Below, piece after piece: positions 12,787 through 21,652 of a DNA stretch of 64,000 bases. Position 1 is the first letter of the stretch. The number at the start of each line of letters is the position of its first letter. This stretch comes from Aselliscus stoliczkanus (Eukaryota > Chordata > Mammalia > Chiroptera > Hipposideridae): contig CM066736.1 in assembly GCA_033961575.1 (NCBI GenBank), positions 91,086,852 through 91,150,851 on the forward strand, in the 5' to 3' direction. A program made the translations under genes and the position numbers. A model generated the notes under the pieces. That model did no database searches. It saw only the letters and a list, made by a program, of their open reading frames with translations, and had not been told where the DNA came from.

Positions 12787-12898
12787 CGAGGCTTGATCAG
12801 AACCCTGTCTTGCCTCCATTTCTTCGCGCCTCCTATTTTCTCCTTTCAGAAGGCTGCCCCTCGGCCCCTGTTGAATGCCCCGCCGGTCGGGGCATTTC

Positions 12899-12916
12899 TG
12901 GCGCCCAACGTGGGGC
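12899..12916 (+). other. Primer binding site, tRNA-Lys1,2 type
   Basis: tggcgcccaacgtggggc begins four bases after the LTR end. It matches the 18-base site complementary to the 3' end of tRNA-Lys1,2, the primer used by Mason-Pfizer-type betaretroviruses. It looks intact. Confidence 0.93.
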
Positions 12917-13055
12917 CAGAGGACTGCATGCCCTCCGGAAGACTGTCTGCTTCAAGTCCGGCCGGACACACCGCTGAGTTGCCGCGTGGTATTGACCCGC
13001 GAGTCTGACTCGTTTCCTGATCTCCACGGACAAAGCCGGTCCGTGAGCCTGATCT

Positions 13056-13068
13056 GAGTAAGGTGAGC
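13056..13068 (+). promoter_or_regulatory. Probable major splice donor in the leader
   Basis: gtaaggtgagc gives an AG|GTGAGC donor with the cut after 13062, in the untranslated leader between PBS and gag. It would pair with the acceptor just before 18858 to make env mRNA. This is inference from consensus only. Confidence 0.5.
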
Positions 13069-13396
13069 AGACTGACAGAAAATAGACGTTTCTGGGATGA
13101 CAAATTGGTGTGATAGTCTCCTCGGTCGTATGTCTGTGTGAGTGCGTGGAGGTTCCAAGACTTCGGGTCGCGGAATCTGATTGGGCCCTAATCTGCGGTT
13201 CCGTTTCTGTCGTAAGGTTAAACGGCGACTGGGCTGTGAGTGGCCGACTCCGGAACTCTCCGGAGTCGCCCCAGTCCACCAGTGCGGGGGCTTATACCGC
13301 AGAGCTTTTGCCAAGACAGATTTAGTCCCGCGAGGGGCACGGCCAGACGGGCATCTGAGTGTTTTTTCGAGTGTTTGAAGGGCCGAGGAGAAAACA

Positions 13397-15463
13397 ATGG
13401 GCCAAACAACAAGTTCACACGAACTTTTCCTCTCGGGTTTAAAGTCATCCCTCAAGGTGCGAGGAATTAAGGCTAGAAAAAAGGACCTCCGCCATTCTTC
13501 GGTCTTCTGACAAATATCTGTCCCTGGTTCCCCCAGGAGGGAACGATAGACGTGTGCTATTGGAAGCGTGTCGGTAACGCTCTCCAGGATTGTTATAAGT
13601 CATTCGGGCCCGAAAGGTCCCCGTTTCTGCCTTTACTTATTGGAGTCTCATTAATGATATCCTCCAAGTACATTCCCACGACCCAGATGTTAAAGAGATA
13701 CTCAAAACAGGGGAAAACCTATTAAAGAAATCCTCTCGTCCTCCGTCTGCCTGTGGGTCGGTTTGCATAGATATTCCTTCTCAAGAAAATAAGCCCCCTA
13801 CTGCCCCCAGTCCGGCTGAGTCATTAAACCAACCGTCAACAAGGCTTTATCCCTGTTTACAAAACCTTTCTTCGGGCTCAGACACAGTCCTCCCTCCCGA
13901 AGACCAGGGCACCCTCGATGAGGAGGCTGCCCGCTACCATCAAGAGGACCCCCCCTTCAAGGTTGCCCCGCCTTTGCCGCCCCCCCCCTCTTTGCCTCCT
14001 CCCCAACCGCCGTTTTTTGCCTCTATCGTGGACACTCCCGTCACTAATTTGACCCCTCCATCCGCTCCCCTTACTGCCCCAGGGGCCCAGACAAATGTCC
14101 CCCTAACCTTACAAATAGCCTCTCTCAGAGAGGCCCTTCAAGAAAAGCGCCAACACCTTAACCTGCTCAAGGAACTCCGTGCTCTTGAGGCTGAACTTGC
14201 CTCGCTCTCTGGTGCTCCCCCTGCGTCCCAACATTCAACAAGGCCATCTCCCAAACAAAAGCCCGTTTTCACCTTTCCAGTCACTCGAAGGCAGGCCGCT
14301 GAGGCCGACCCTGACACCCCTAACCCTGAAGCCTCCCATGAGGAGGTAATTGCGGTAGAGTCCGATAACGAGCCCGAAGAACGAGACCCCTCCCCTTCGG
14401 ATGAGGAGGCTGAGTCCTCAGAGACTTCAGGACGTAGACATAAATACCGCCCCCTAAATATTAGATATCTTAAGGACTTAAAATCCGCGGTCCATACTTA
14501 TGGCCCGACTGCCCCTTTTACACTTGCCTTGCTCGAGAGCCTTACTGACCGGTGGCTAACACCTAATGATTGGTATACCTTAGCTCATGCTGCTTTGTCT
14601 GGCGGCGATTTTGTCTTATGGCGTACTGAGTACGCAGAAAATTGCCGGAGGAGAACGGCGGAGCGTAATGTCTTCAGACCCCGGTCCTCTCGTAATTGGA
14701 CGAGGGACCGACTCCTCGGCCGAGGAGCCTTTCACACCACTGAAATTCAGGCGGCCTTCCCCCCTGGCTTATTGGCCCAGATCCAAAACGCGGGCCTCAA
14801 GGCCTGGCGCAAACTTCCCCCTAAGGGACCGGCCAGCACCTCTCTAGCCAAGATTCATCAAGGACCTGACGAGTCTTACTGTGATTTCATCAGCCGCTTA
14901 ACGGAAGCCGCTGAGCGCTTAATCGGCAAGGAGGAGTCAGAGAGCGCCTTCATTAAACACCTTGCATTTGAAAATGCCAATTCTGCCTGTCAGGATGCCC
15001 TTCGCTCCCATCGTGATAGACCTCTCTCAGAGTACATCAAACTCTGTTCTAATGTAGGGACATCTCATGCCATAGGTGTTGCCATTGGGGCTGCCTCAAA
15101 AACCTTGCTATAGGTAATCACAAATCTTGCTTCAATTGTAAACAGCCCGGCCATTTTGTCCGCGACTGCCCCTTAGATAGACCATCTCGTCAACCTCCTT
15201 CCACCGTCTGCCCTCGTTGCAAACGCGGTAAACATTGGGCCAGAGATTGTCATTCAAAGACTGATATCTCAGGAAACCCTATTCCCCCCCGATCGGGAAA
15301 CTCCCTGCGGGGCCAGCCCCTGGCCCCGGGCCGTCAGAACAAACCAGGGGCGACACGGTTTGTTCCACAGTTCCCCTCCCCAAACTCCCCGTCACTTCCC
15401 TCTGCCGGGCCACCCCAGGGAGTGCGGGACTGGACCTCTTGTCCTCCACCTCAACAATACTAA
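13397..15463 (+). pseudogene. gag: Betaretroviral gag, three single-base frame changes
   Basis: The start at 13397 reads MGQTTSSHELF, a myristoylation-type N terminus. Matrix sequence follows, with CPWFPQEGTID around 13,520. The frame changes near 13,495, near 13,625 and near 15,110, each a shift equal to loss of one base; after the third the original phase is restored. The long open piece (to 15113) has a proline-rich region with a PSAP late-domain motif (14058-14069), then capsid with a major homology region (about 14,860-14,920, QGPDESYCDFISRL). Nucleocapsid has two zinc knuckles from 15128 (C-x2-C-x4-H-x4-C; CFNCKQPGHFVRDC and CPRCKRGKHWARDC). The zero-frame stop is TAA at 15461. Gag would form the particle core, but no full-length product can be read here. 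Confidence 0.92.
15295..15327 (+). promoter_or_regulatory. gag-pro -1 ribosomal frameshift signal
   Basis: The heptamer G GGA AAC (15295-15301) lies in the correct phase of the nucleocapsid frame. Slipping by -1 enters the dUTPase/protease frame, which is open from here to 16239. Seven bases downstream is a stem of eight perfect pairs (15309-15316 with 15320-15327). The segment ccaggggc at 15344-15351 can pair with 15316-15323 instead, so a pseudoknot or a switch between two stems is possible. Confidence 0.88.
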
Positions 15464-16239
15464 CCCCTGATCAGGGAATCAGGCTTCTTCCTACTAATGC
15501 ACGTGGCCCCTTGCCCCCGGTTACTTTCGGCCTGATATTAGGACGTGGTAGCTCGGCCCTGGCCGGACTCCACGTCGTCCCGGGAGTGGTCGACAACGAT
15601 TATACAGGCACCATCACACTCGCGGTTTCGGCCCCCAGTGGCCCGGTCTCCATTCAACAGGGCCAGAGAATCGCTCAACTTGTCCTACTCCCTCTAAACT
15701 CCTCCCACCAACCTAACCTTCCTCATTCCCGACAACATTCTGCCTTCGAATCCTCAGACACATACTGGATTAAACAGGTTACGCCTAACAGGCCCCTACT
15801 CACCTTACACCTTGACGGTAAAGCCTTTGAGGGTCTTATTGACACCGGGGCTGATGCCACGGTTATTGCCTCTCACATGTGGCCCCCCTCGTGGCCCACC
15901 ACCGTCGCCCTCACTCACCTTCAAGGCATAGGACAATCCGCTAATCCCAAACAGAGCACCCGACTCCTTACCTGGACTGACAAAGAGGGCAATACTGGCC
16001 ATGTACGGCCCTACATAGTCCCTGGATTGCCAGTCAATCTCTGGGGACGCGACATTCTTTCTCAGATGAACCTTATTATGTGTAGTCCAAATGAGGTGGT
16101 TGGCCACCAGATGCTCAATCACGGGTTCCTCCCAGGACAAGGGCTTGGCAAATCAGGACAAGGCATTAAACAGCCCATTACGGTCCGCCCAAACCACGCT
16201 CGGGCAGGCCTGGGCCACCCCGACCAAAATTTAGCCTAG
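15298..16239 (+). CDS. pro: dUTPase-protease (pro) frame with G-patch, intact
   Basis: Open without a stop from the frameshift site. dUTPase motifs come first (PGSAGLDL near 15,420, then [15 protein letters not shown] at 15,560 and [13 protein letters not shown] at 15,650). Then comes the aspartic protease with active site DTGAD (15841) and a flap-like region. A G-patch follows near the C terminus ([14 protein letters not shown], about 16,126). dUTPase lowers dUTP during reverse transcription, the protease matures Gag and Pol, and the G-patch binds nucleic acid in betaretroviruses. It has no own start codon and would be made only as a Gag-Pro fusion. The first ATG, if used, is internal and not meaningful. 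Confidence 0.92.
   Translation, partial: KLPAGPAPGPGPSEQTRGDTVCSTVPLPKLPVTSLCRATPGSAGLDLLSSTSTILTPDQGIRLLPTNARGPLPPVTFGLILGRGSSALAGLHVVPGVVDNDYTGTITLAVSAPSGPVSIQQGQRIAQLVLLPLNSSHQPNLPHSRQHSAFESSDTYWIKQVTPNRPLLTLHLDGKAFEGLIDTGADATVIASHMWPPSWPTTVALTHLQGIGQSANPKQSTRLLTWTDKEGNTGHVRPYIVPGLPVNLWGRDILSQMNLIMCSPNEVVGHQMLNHGFLPGQGLGKSGQGIKQPITVRPNHARAGLGHPDQNLA
16227..16233 (+). promoter_or_regulatory. pro-pol -1 frameshift heptamer
   Basis: A AAT TTA sits in the exact phase of the protease frame, two codons before its TAG stop (16237-16239). A -1 slip enters the RT frame, which continues through the overlapped stop. This is a classical retroviral slippery sequence. I did not identify a clear downstream pseudoknot. 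Confidence 0.85.
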
Positions 16240-17990
16240 TGGCCATTGACTTCCCTGTACCCCATGCAGACAAAATAAGATGGAAATCGGATGAACCTGT
16301 ATGGGTAAATCAATGGCCACTTACCTCAGAAAAGCTCGCGGCCGCCACGCAGTTAGTACAGGAACAGCTAAAGGCCGGCCACCTTGAACCTACCACCTCT
16401 CCGTGGAATACCCCTATCTTTGTGATTAAGAAAAAAACTGGAACCTGGAGGCTTCTCCAGGATCTCCGTGAGGTAAACAAAAACCATGTTTTCCATGGGG
16501 GCCCTTCAACCAGGTCTCCCCTCCCCCATTGCCATCCCAGCAGACTTTTTCAAAGATTATTATCAACCTCAAGGATTGCTTTGTCACCATTCCCCTTCAT
16601 CCTTTAGATAGGGAACGGTTTGCCTTGAGTCTCCCGGTCGTTAACTTTAAAGGGCCCATGCCCCGTTATCAGTGGAAAGTCCTTCCTCAAGGTATGGCTA
16701 CCAGCCCCACACTGTGTCAAAAATTGTGGCTCAAGCAATAGACCCTCTCCGCGCCCGATGGCCTTATATCTATATCATCCATTATATGGACGATATTCTC
16801 CTGGCTGGTTCGTCCCAAGATAAAGTTCTTCAATGTACCGCGGAACTCACCAAAAACCTTGCCCAGCTTGGTCTTCAAATAGCCCCTAATAAAATCCAAC
16901 AAACAGACCGTTATTATTACCTTGGCTTTGAGCTTCAGCGCTAACTCTATTACCACACAAAAAATCCAATTAAAGACATCTCACCTACATACCCTTAATG
17001 ATTTTCAAAAATTTCTGGGGGACGTCAACTGGCTTAGCCATACCTTAAGCTAACTACAGCACAATTAAAGCCCCTATTTGACCTTCTCCAGGGCGATTAG
17101 GACCCTCTCTCCCCCGATATTTCACTCGAGAGGCTCAACAGTCCCTTCAACTAATCCAGTCGGCTATTGAAAACCAACAAATCACATGTATATCCTATCA
17201 CCAGTCGTTCTCCTGGTTGTCTGTGCCACTCCCCATACTCCCACAGCAGTACTATGGCAAGGAGCCCCCTGCTCTGGGTCCATCTGCCCTCCTCACCCAA
17301 CAAGGTTCTCACCACATACTACACCCTGACGGCTAACATCATCCAATTAGGAAGAGAAAAAGCCGACAACATTTTGGAAAAGATCCTGACAAAATCATTC
17401 TCCCTTATACTAAAACCCAAATTCAGTGGCTCATGCAAAACAAAAACGAAAATGACTGGCCAGTGGTTCTTTCCTCCTTCCTGGGGGACATAGACAATCA
17501 CTACCCTGCAGATAGGCTACTCCAGTTCACCCGGCTACACCCTTTTATCTTTCCTAAGGTGACAAGCTCCAAGCCCCTGCCGGCGGCCGCCTGGTTTTCA
17601 CTGATGGCTCCTCCGGTGGCAGGGCTGCATACATTATTAATAATCAAGCCTTTACCGTTTCCCTCCCCTATCATTCTGCGCAGCTTGTAGAATTGTTCGC
17701 CATACTACAAGTCTTTACTCAGCTACAAGATACCCCATTTAACTTGTATACAGACAGTGCCTACATTGCTTTTTCCCTGCCTTCTGGAAACTGTACCCCA
17801 CATCAAACCCTCCAGCAACGCTGTCCCTCTTTTCTGCGAGCTCCAACAGCTTATCACCAAACGCCACCACCCCTTTTTTATCGGCCATCTGCGGGCCCAT
17901 TCAGACCTTCCTGGCCCACTGGCTCAGGGCAATGCCCTCGCAGACGCCAACACCCGGCCTTGCCCTTCCGGTCCTAACTGACCCTCTGAC
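16227..17990 (+). pseudogene. pol: pol: reverse transcriptase and RNase H, multiply frameshifted
   Basis: RT begins after the slip site. The fingers region is open to about 16,490, then the frame changes near 16,490, near 16,720, near 16,940, near 17,770 and near 17,950. The catalytic YMDD is present at 16783-16794. Connection-type sequence ([10 protein letters not shown]) appears near 17,003, and an in-frame TAG interrupts near 17,098. RNase H residues are visible: TDGS (17,600), E in ELFA (17,690), TDSAY (17,748) and the final NALAD (17,928). All catalytic blocks are present, but the reading frame is scattered over three phases, so no RT can be made from this copy. Confidence 0.9.
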
Positions 17991-18822
17991 AAGGGCTCAA
18001 CAAAGTCACGCGCTCCATCATCTTAATGCCCGCACGCTTCGCCTCCTATACAAAATCACCAGGGATCAAGCTAGAGAAATAGTCAAAGCCTGCCCAGGAT
18101 GCGTTACCCTCCTGCCCACACCCCATTTAGGGGTCAATCCCCGGGGGATTATCGCCAACGAAATCTGGCAGATGGACGTTACCCACATTCCGGAGTTCGG
18201 GTCCTTAAAATATGCTCATGTCACTATTGACACTTACAGTGGTTTCATTTTCGCTAGCCTTCATACGGGGGAAGCCACAAAAAATGTTATAGCTCATGTC
18301 CTTCAATGCCTCACGGTGATGGGAAAACCACAAAAAATAAAGACTGACAATGGCCCCGGGTATACTTCCCAGGCTTTTAAACAATTCTGTGGTCAATTTC
18401 AGATCTGCCATGTCACTGGCATCCCTTACAACCCCCAGGGGCAGGGAATCGTCGAACGAGCGCATCAAACCTTAAAAAACACCTTGTCCAAGCTCAAGGC
18501 TTCCACAGCTTATCCCACTAAGGGCTCTTACCGCAACACCCTTCATCACGCCCTATTTGTGCTCAATTTCCTACAACTTGATGATCAGGGCAACTCTGCC
18601 GCTGACCGTCTTTGGCACCAAAAAACTAAACACCAATATGCCAGGGTTATGTGGCGAGACCCCCTCACTGCAATATGGAATGGGCCTGACCCGGTCCTTA
18701 TCTGGGCACGAGGATCTGCCTGTGTGTATGACACCAAAGAATGTAACCCTCGTTGGTTGCCTGCTCGCCTAGTTAAGCCTGTCAACCTCCCTAACACTAA
18801 CTCCCCACCGCCAGGGACCTGA
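17932..18822 (+). CDS. pol: pol: integrase domain, open frame
   Basis: 296 codons without a stop. The N-terminal zinc-binding HHCC module is visible (HALHHLNARTL ... CPGC). The catalytic core has D82 (MDVTHIP), D139 (TDNGPG) and E175 (IVERAH), with 35 residues between the last two: DD35E. The C-terminal domain follows with WARGSACVYDTKE and ends in a proline-rich tail. Integrase would trim the LTR ends and join them to host DNA. In the virus it is cleaved from Gag-Pro-Pol, so the ATG at 17932 is not a true start and lies in a frame shifted from the RNase H part. It stops 35 bp before the env start. Confidence 0.9.
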   Translation: MPSQTPTPGLALPVLTDPLTRAQQSHALHHLNARTLRLLYKITRDQAREIVKACPGCVTLLPTPHLGVNPRGIIANEIWQMDVTHIPEFGSLKYAHVTIDTYSGFIFASLHTGEATKNVIAHVLQCLTVMGKPQKIKTDNGPGYTSQAFKQFCGQFQICHVTGIPYNPQGQGIVERAHQTLKNTLSKLKASTAYPTKGSYRNTLHHALFVLNFLQLDDQGNSAADRLWHQKTKHQYARVMWRDPLTAIWNGPDPVLIWARGSACVYDTKECNPRWLPARLVKPVNLPNTNSPPPGT

Positions 18823-18832
18823 TCCCTGAGAC

Positions 18833-18950
18833 GCTTCCTCCCTCGCCCCCTTGACAGATGCTACTCCTGACCCTCCTTTTGGGATCCTCGCTCCTGCTGC
18901 CTTCATATGTGTCTGCGGGTTTCGGCCCCCTGTGTCCAGAGAAAACTCTA
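18833..18950 (+). other. env: env splice acceptor and signal peptide, out of frame with the main env
   Basis: A pyrimidine tract and ttgacag end at 18857, immediately before ATG at 18858. That ATG opens a hydrophobic leader (MLLLTLLLGSSLLLPSYVSA), a convincing signal peptide. This frame runs into a stop near 19,035, while the rest of env is in the next phase. The crossover must be between about 18,905 and 18,960. As read, env therefore lacks its secretion signal. Confidence 0.75.
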
Positions 18951-20649
18951 CCGACAATTAGCCGGCAAGCCATGCGACTGTGGAGGCGGTACCACCAGCA
19001 CCATCCACGGTCTTGGTGCCTCCTTTACTCACAGTGACTGTGGCTCTAAGTTGGCCTACCTATTGTCACAACCCTCTGTCACCGGAGGCTATACAAGCTC
19101 TTTCCGATGGGTTTGTGTCCCCAAGCCCACAGTCATCCCTAGCGTCGGAGGCCGCCCTGGTCCCTGCCCAACGGCCTGTACCACTGTTGGGGCCTCGCTC
19201 CCTCAAATCGTCCATAGTACCTGTTATGCTACAGCACAGACATGTACGTTACACAATGTCACTTATTTTACAGCCATCCTGACCCGTCTTTTTCGGGGAT
19301 CCACGGGGGGTGAAGGCGACTACACCAGCCCCTCGGGAGTCTCTCACCGCAGTCAGGCCGGCTGCGGACATAATAAAAAGGTGGGAGACACTGTCTGCTG
19401 GCCCCAACGCCCCCCTATCCATTTGTCGGATGGAGGAGGCCCCTCTGACCAAGTAAGACAAATCCTGGTCGAAAAACGCCTAGAAGAACTTGCTGCCGCC
19501 CACTTTCCGTCCCTTGCGTATCACCCCTTAATTCTCCCAAAACATAAGCCCACTGACTTAGACTTTAACACCATGTCCATCCTCAACTCCACGCTACAGG
19601 CTTTAAATAACAGTAACCCTACTCTGGCTCAGGACTGCTGGCTATGCATAGCTATGGGGATTCCCATACCCCTTGCCCTTCCTAGTAACTTGTCCAAGCC
19701 CTCTTTTAACTCCCCAAACTGCAATATTTCATCCCCTTTCCGAACTCAACCCATGGGCTTGGTCTATGGTCCATGCCTGTTTTCCAACGTCACCAGTAAT
19801 GACACCCTTGATGTTGGTTTCTTTTCTTTAAATTGCACCTCCATCATCAATTCTACCTCCCCCGCTTGTCCCGGCCCTCGACACGTTTTTATCTGTGGTA
19901 ACAGCCTGGCCTTCACGGCTCTCCCCGCTAACTGGTCTGGTCTCTGTGCCCAGGCCCTCCTCCTACCTGACATTGACATTCTGCCTGGAGACCAGCCGGT
20001 CCCTGTACCGGCCCTTGATCTATTCCCAGGACGGTCAAAGCGAGCCCTCGCATTTATTCCCCTCATGGCGGGGCTGGGCATGATGACGGCCGGCGCCACT
20101 GGTACGGGAATAGCCATCCACACTTATCAAAAGCTCTCTCTCCAGCTTATTGAGGATGTTACCACCCTGTCTGGCACCATTAGTGATCTCCAGGACCAAA
20201 TTGACTCACTAGCTGAGGTAGTTTTGCAAAACAGACGGGGACTTGACCTTTTAACTGCAGAACAGGGGGGAATCTGTTTGACCCTGCAGGAACGATGCTG
20301 CTTCTACGCTAACAAGTCCGGCATAGTCCGAGATAAGGTCAAGAAGCTCCAGGACGACCTGCTCCAACGCAAAAAACAGCTCCTTGAAAACCCCTTCCTG
20401 ACCGGGTTTCACGGTCTCTTGCCTTACCTCCTCCCTATTCTCAGCCCCCTTTTAGGACTGCTCCTAATTCTTTCCTTCGGGCCTTGGGCATGGAAAACGC
20501 TGACAAATTTTATCAAACAGCAGATTGATAACATTCTGGCCAAACCCATTCATGTTCATTACCATCGGTTGGCTATGGCAGACGCCGAGGAACAAGGACC
20601 TCCCAAGCCAGGCCCCGATATATTGATATCTAGATGGCATGTGGGCTGA
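18907..20649 (+). CDS. env: D-type retroviral envelope (SU-TM), long open frame, signal peptide frameshifted
   Basis: 580 codons without a stop. SU has many cysteines and N-glycosylation sites, CDCGGG near the start, the motif SDGGGPSDQVR (residues 174-184), and CWLC (244-247), the SU cysteine motif that bonds covalently to TM. A furin-type site RSKR is at 376-379, followed by a hydrophobic fusion peptide. TM has heptad repeats, an immunosuppressive-type segment from about residue 440 (LQNRRGLDLL), a C-x6-CC motif, a membrane span (about 530-550) and a short tail. The SDGGG-x2-D-x2-R motif is established for viruses of the ASCT2-using interference group; receptor use here is inferred. The Met at 18907 is not the natural start. 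Confidence 0.92.
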   Translation: MCLRVSAPCVQRKLYRQLAGKPCDCGGGTTSTIHGLGASFTHSDCGSKLAYLLSQPSVTGGYTSSFRWVCVPKPTVIPSVGGRPGPCPTACTTVGASLPQIVHSTCYATAQTCTLHNVTYFTAILTRLFRGSTGGEGDYTSPSGVSHRSQAGCGHNKKVGDTVCWPQRPPIHLSDGGGPSDQVRQILVEKRLEELAAAHFPSLAYHPLILPKHKPTDLDFNTMSILNSTLQALNNSNPTLAQDCWLCIAMGIPIPLALPSNLSKPSFNSPNCNISSPFRTQPMGLVYGPCLFSNVTSNDTLDVGFFSLNCTSIINSTSPACPGPRHVFICGNSLAFTALPANWSGLCAQALLLPDIDILPGDQPVPVPALDLFPGRSKRALAFIPLMAGLGMMTAGATGTGIAIHTYQKLSLQLIEDVTTLSGTISDLQDQIDSLAEVVLQNRRGLDLLTAEQGGICLTLQERCCFYANKSGIVRDKVKKLQDDLLQRKKQLLENPFLTGFHGLLPYLLPILSPLLGLLLILSFGPWAWKTLTNFIKQQIDNILAKPIHVHYHRLAMADAEEQGPPKPGPDILISRWHVG

Positions 20650-20769
20650 AGACATGCCGGCCTCCGAGCCCTGGGCACCGAGTTGGCTGCAGCTATTGAG
20701 TACTGCAAGGGAGGGTCCTTACAGACCCAACTTCAGATCTCCTGATTACATGCCTGATTTGCATAAAGG

Positions 20770-20823
20770 TTGGTACCCTTTTCATATTCTCTGCCCTGCC
20801 TTTCCTCCCACAAAAGGTACCAA
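20770..20823 (+). other. Stem-loop in the env-LTR interval (possible RNA export element)
   Basis: ttggtaccctttt (20770-20782) pairs with aaaaggtaccaa (20812-20823) with one bulge, closing a loop of about 29 bases. The 276-bp interval 20650-20925 has no gene. In Mason-Pfizer-type viruses this position holds the constitutive transport element. The known loop sequences were not recognised here, so the role is a guess from position. Confidence 0.4.
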
Positions 20824-20913
20824 GGGCATCAAAGGTTTTCGGCCCTGCCGGACCCCTGGGGAGGAATCAGGCCACTGTTTTCCCACTCGGTTAAGGCCCA
20901 CCCTCTAAAACAC

Positions 20914-20925
20914 AGAGGGAGGAGA
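20914..20925 (+). other. Polypurine tract
   Basis: agagggaggaga is 12 purines directly before the 3' LTR, the expected plus-strand primer. Intact. Confidence 0.9.
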
Positions 20926-21365
20926 TGCTGGGGCCTGAGCATGAGGTACCTTCCCCCAACTGCATACAGGATATTGTTTGGCTCAGAGTCTAAACAAACC
21001 TTGGCAACACATTCTGATCAGCAGAACCCTATAAGGTTACCCCCTACAGCCATAGTGCTTCCTCCTTTCGGTACTCCCTCCCTTTTTCTTTTTTCTTTTT
21101 ACCTCCCCCACTAGTCCCGTTGCTATTGGCAACTCCCGCCTTTGCGTATTCCTCCTCCCCTTCTAGTCCCGTTGCTATTGGCAACTCCCGCCTTTACATT
21201 CCTTCCCTCCCCTTCCAGTTCCTTGACTATATAAGCCCCCTCCTGTTCTTCAATAAACGAGGCTTGATCAGAACCCTGTCTTGCCTCCATTTCTTCGCGC
21301 CTCCTATTTTCTCCTTTCAGAAGGCTGCCCCTCGGCCCCTGTTGAATGCCCCGCCGGTCGGGGCA
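20926..21365 (+). repeat. 3' LTR (440 bp)
   Basis: Same length and, on reading through, same sequence as the 5' LTR, including the enhancer pair, TATA box and poly(A) signal. It ends ggca and is followed by the second copy of gtaaat at 21366-21371. No difference between the LTRs was found. Confidence 0.97.
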
Positions 21366-21479
21366 GTAAATGTGATGGATGTTTGCAATTTTTTGGCCTG
21401 AAGAAAAGAAGGGGTTCCTGGAATCTACAGACTCAGAAGGCAATGTGAAGAGGCCTATATACAGGAATTAGGATTTATT

Positions 21480-21652
21480 TTTATTTTATTTTATTTTTAA
21501 ATTAAAGTTTATTGGGGTGACAATGGTTAAGTTACATAGATTTCAAGTGTACAATTCTGTAATACGTCATCTATATGCCACATTGTGTGGCACCACCCAG
21601 AGTCAGTTCTCCTTCCATCACCATATATTTGATCCTGTTTACCCTGACCTAC
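21480..21652 (-). mobile_element. L1 3' UTR end, left part of an interrupted L1
   Basis: Begins with a T-rich tail, then aaagtttattggggtgacaa and acttgaa-type sequence (in reverse) typical of the young L1 3' end in this genome. It is cut at 21652 by an LTR-type insertion and resumes at 23871. The 4-bp sequence ctac is repeated at both cut points. Confidence 0.85.

Larger units (their letters stand above)
12455..12894 (+). repeat. 5' LTR (440 bp)
   Basis: Starts tgctggggcctgag and ends ggtcggggca. It reads base-for-base the same as the 3' LTR at 20926-21365. U3 holds a duplicated CCAAT-type block (12640-12724), TATATAA at 12757 and AATAAA at 12781. R must be very short, because the poly(A) signal lies just before the expected start of transcription near 12,788. 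The last 19 bases of U5 form a 7-bp perfect stem (12876-12882 with 12888-12894) around the loop ccggt. Confidence 0.97.
12455..21365 (+). mobile_element. Endogenous betaretrovirus provirus, complete structure
   Basis: 8,911 bp with the order LTR - PBS - gag - dUTPase/protease - pol - env - PPT - LTR. A perfect 6-bp target duplication, gtaaat, lies at 12449-12454 and 21366-21371, the size usual for betaretroviruses. Both LTRs begin TGC and end GCA. Betaretroviral traits are the Lys-type primer site, a dUTPase and G-patch linked to the protease, and two separate -1 frameshift sites. Env is of the D-type class related to gammaretroviral envelopes, the combination seen in Mason-Pfizer-like viruses. 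Gag and pol carry several frame breaks, so the copy cannot produce virus on its own as read. Confidence 0.96.

Noticed and set aside
18907..18909. ATG at 18907 as the env start
   Set aside because: No signal peptide follows. The natural start is the ATG at 18858, right after the splice acceptor, in another phase.
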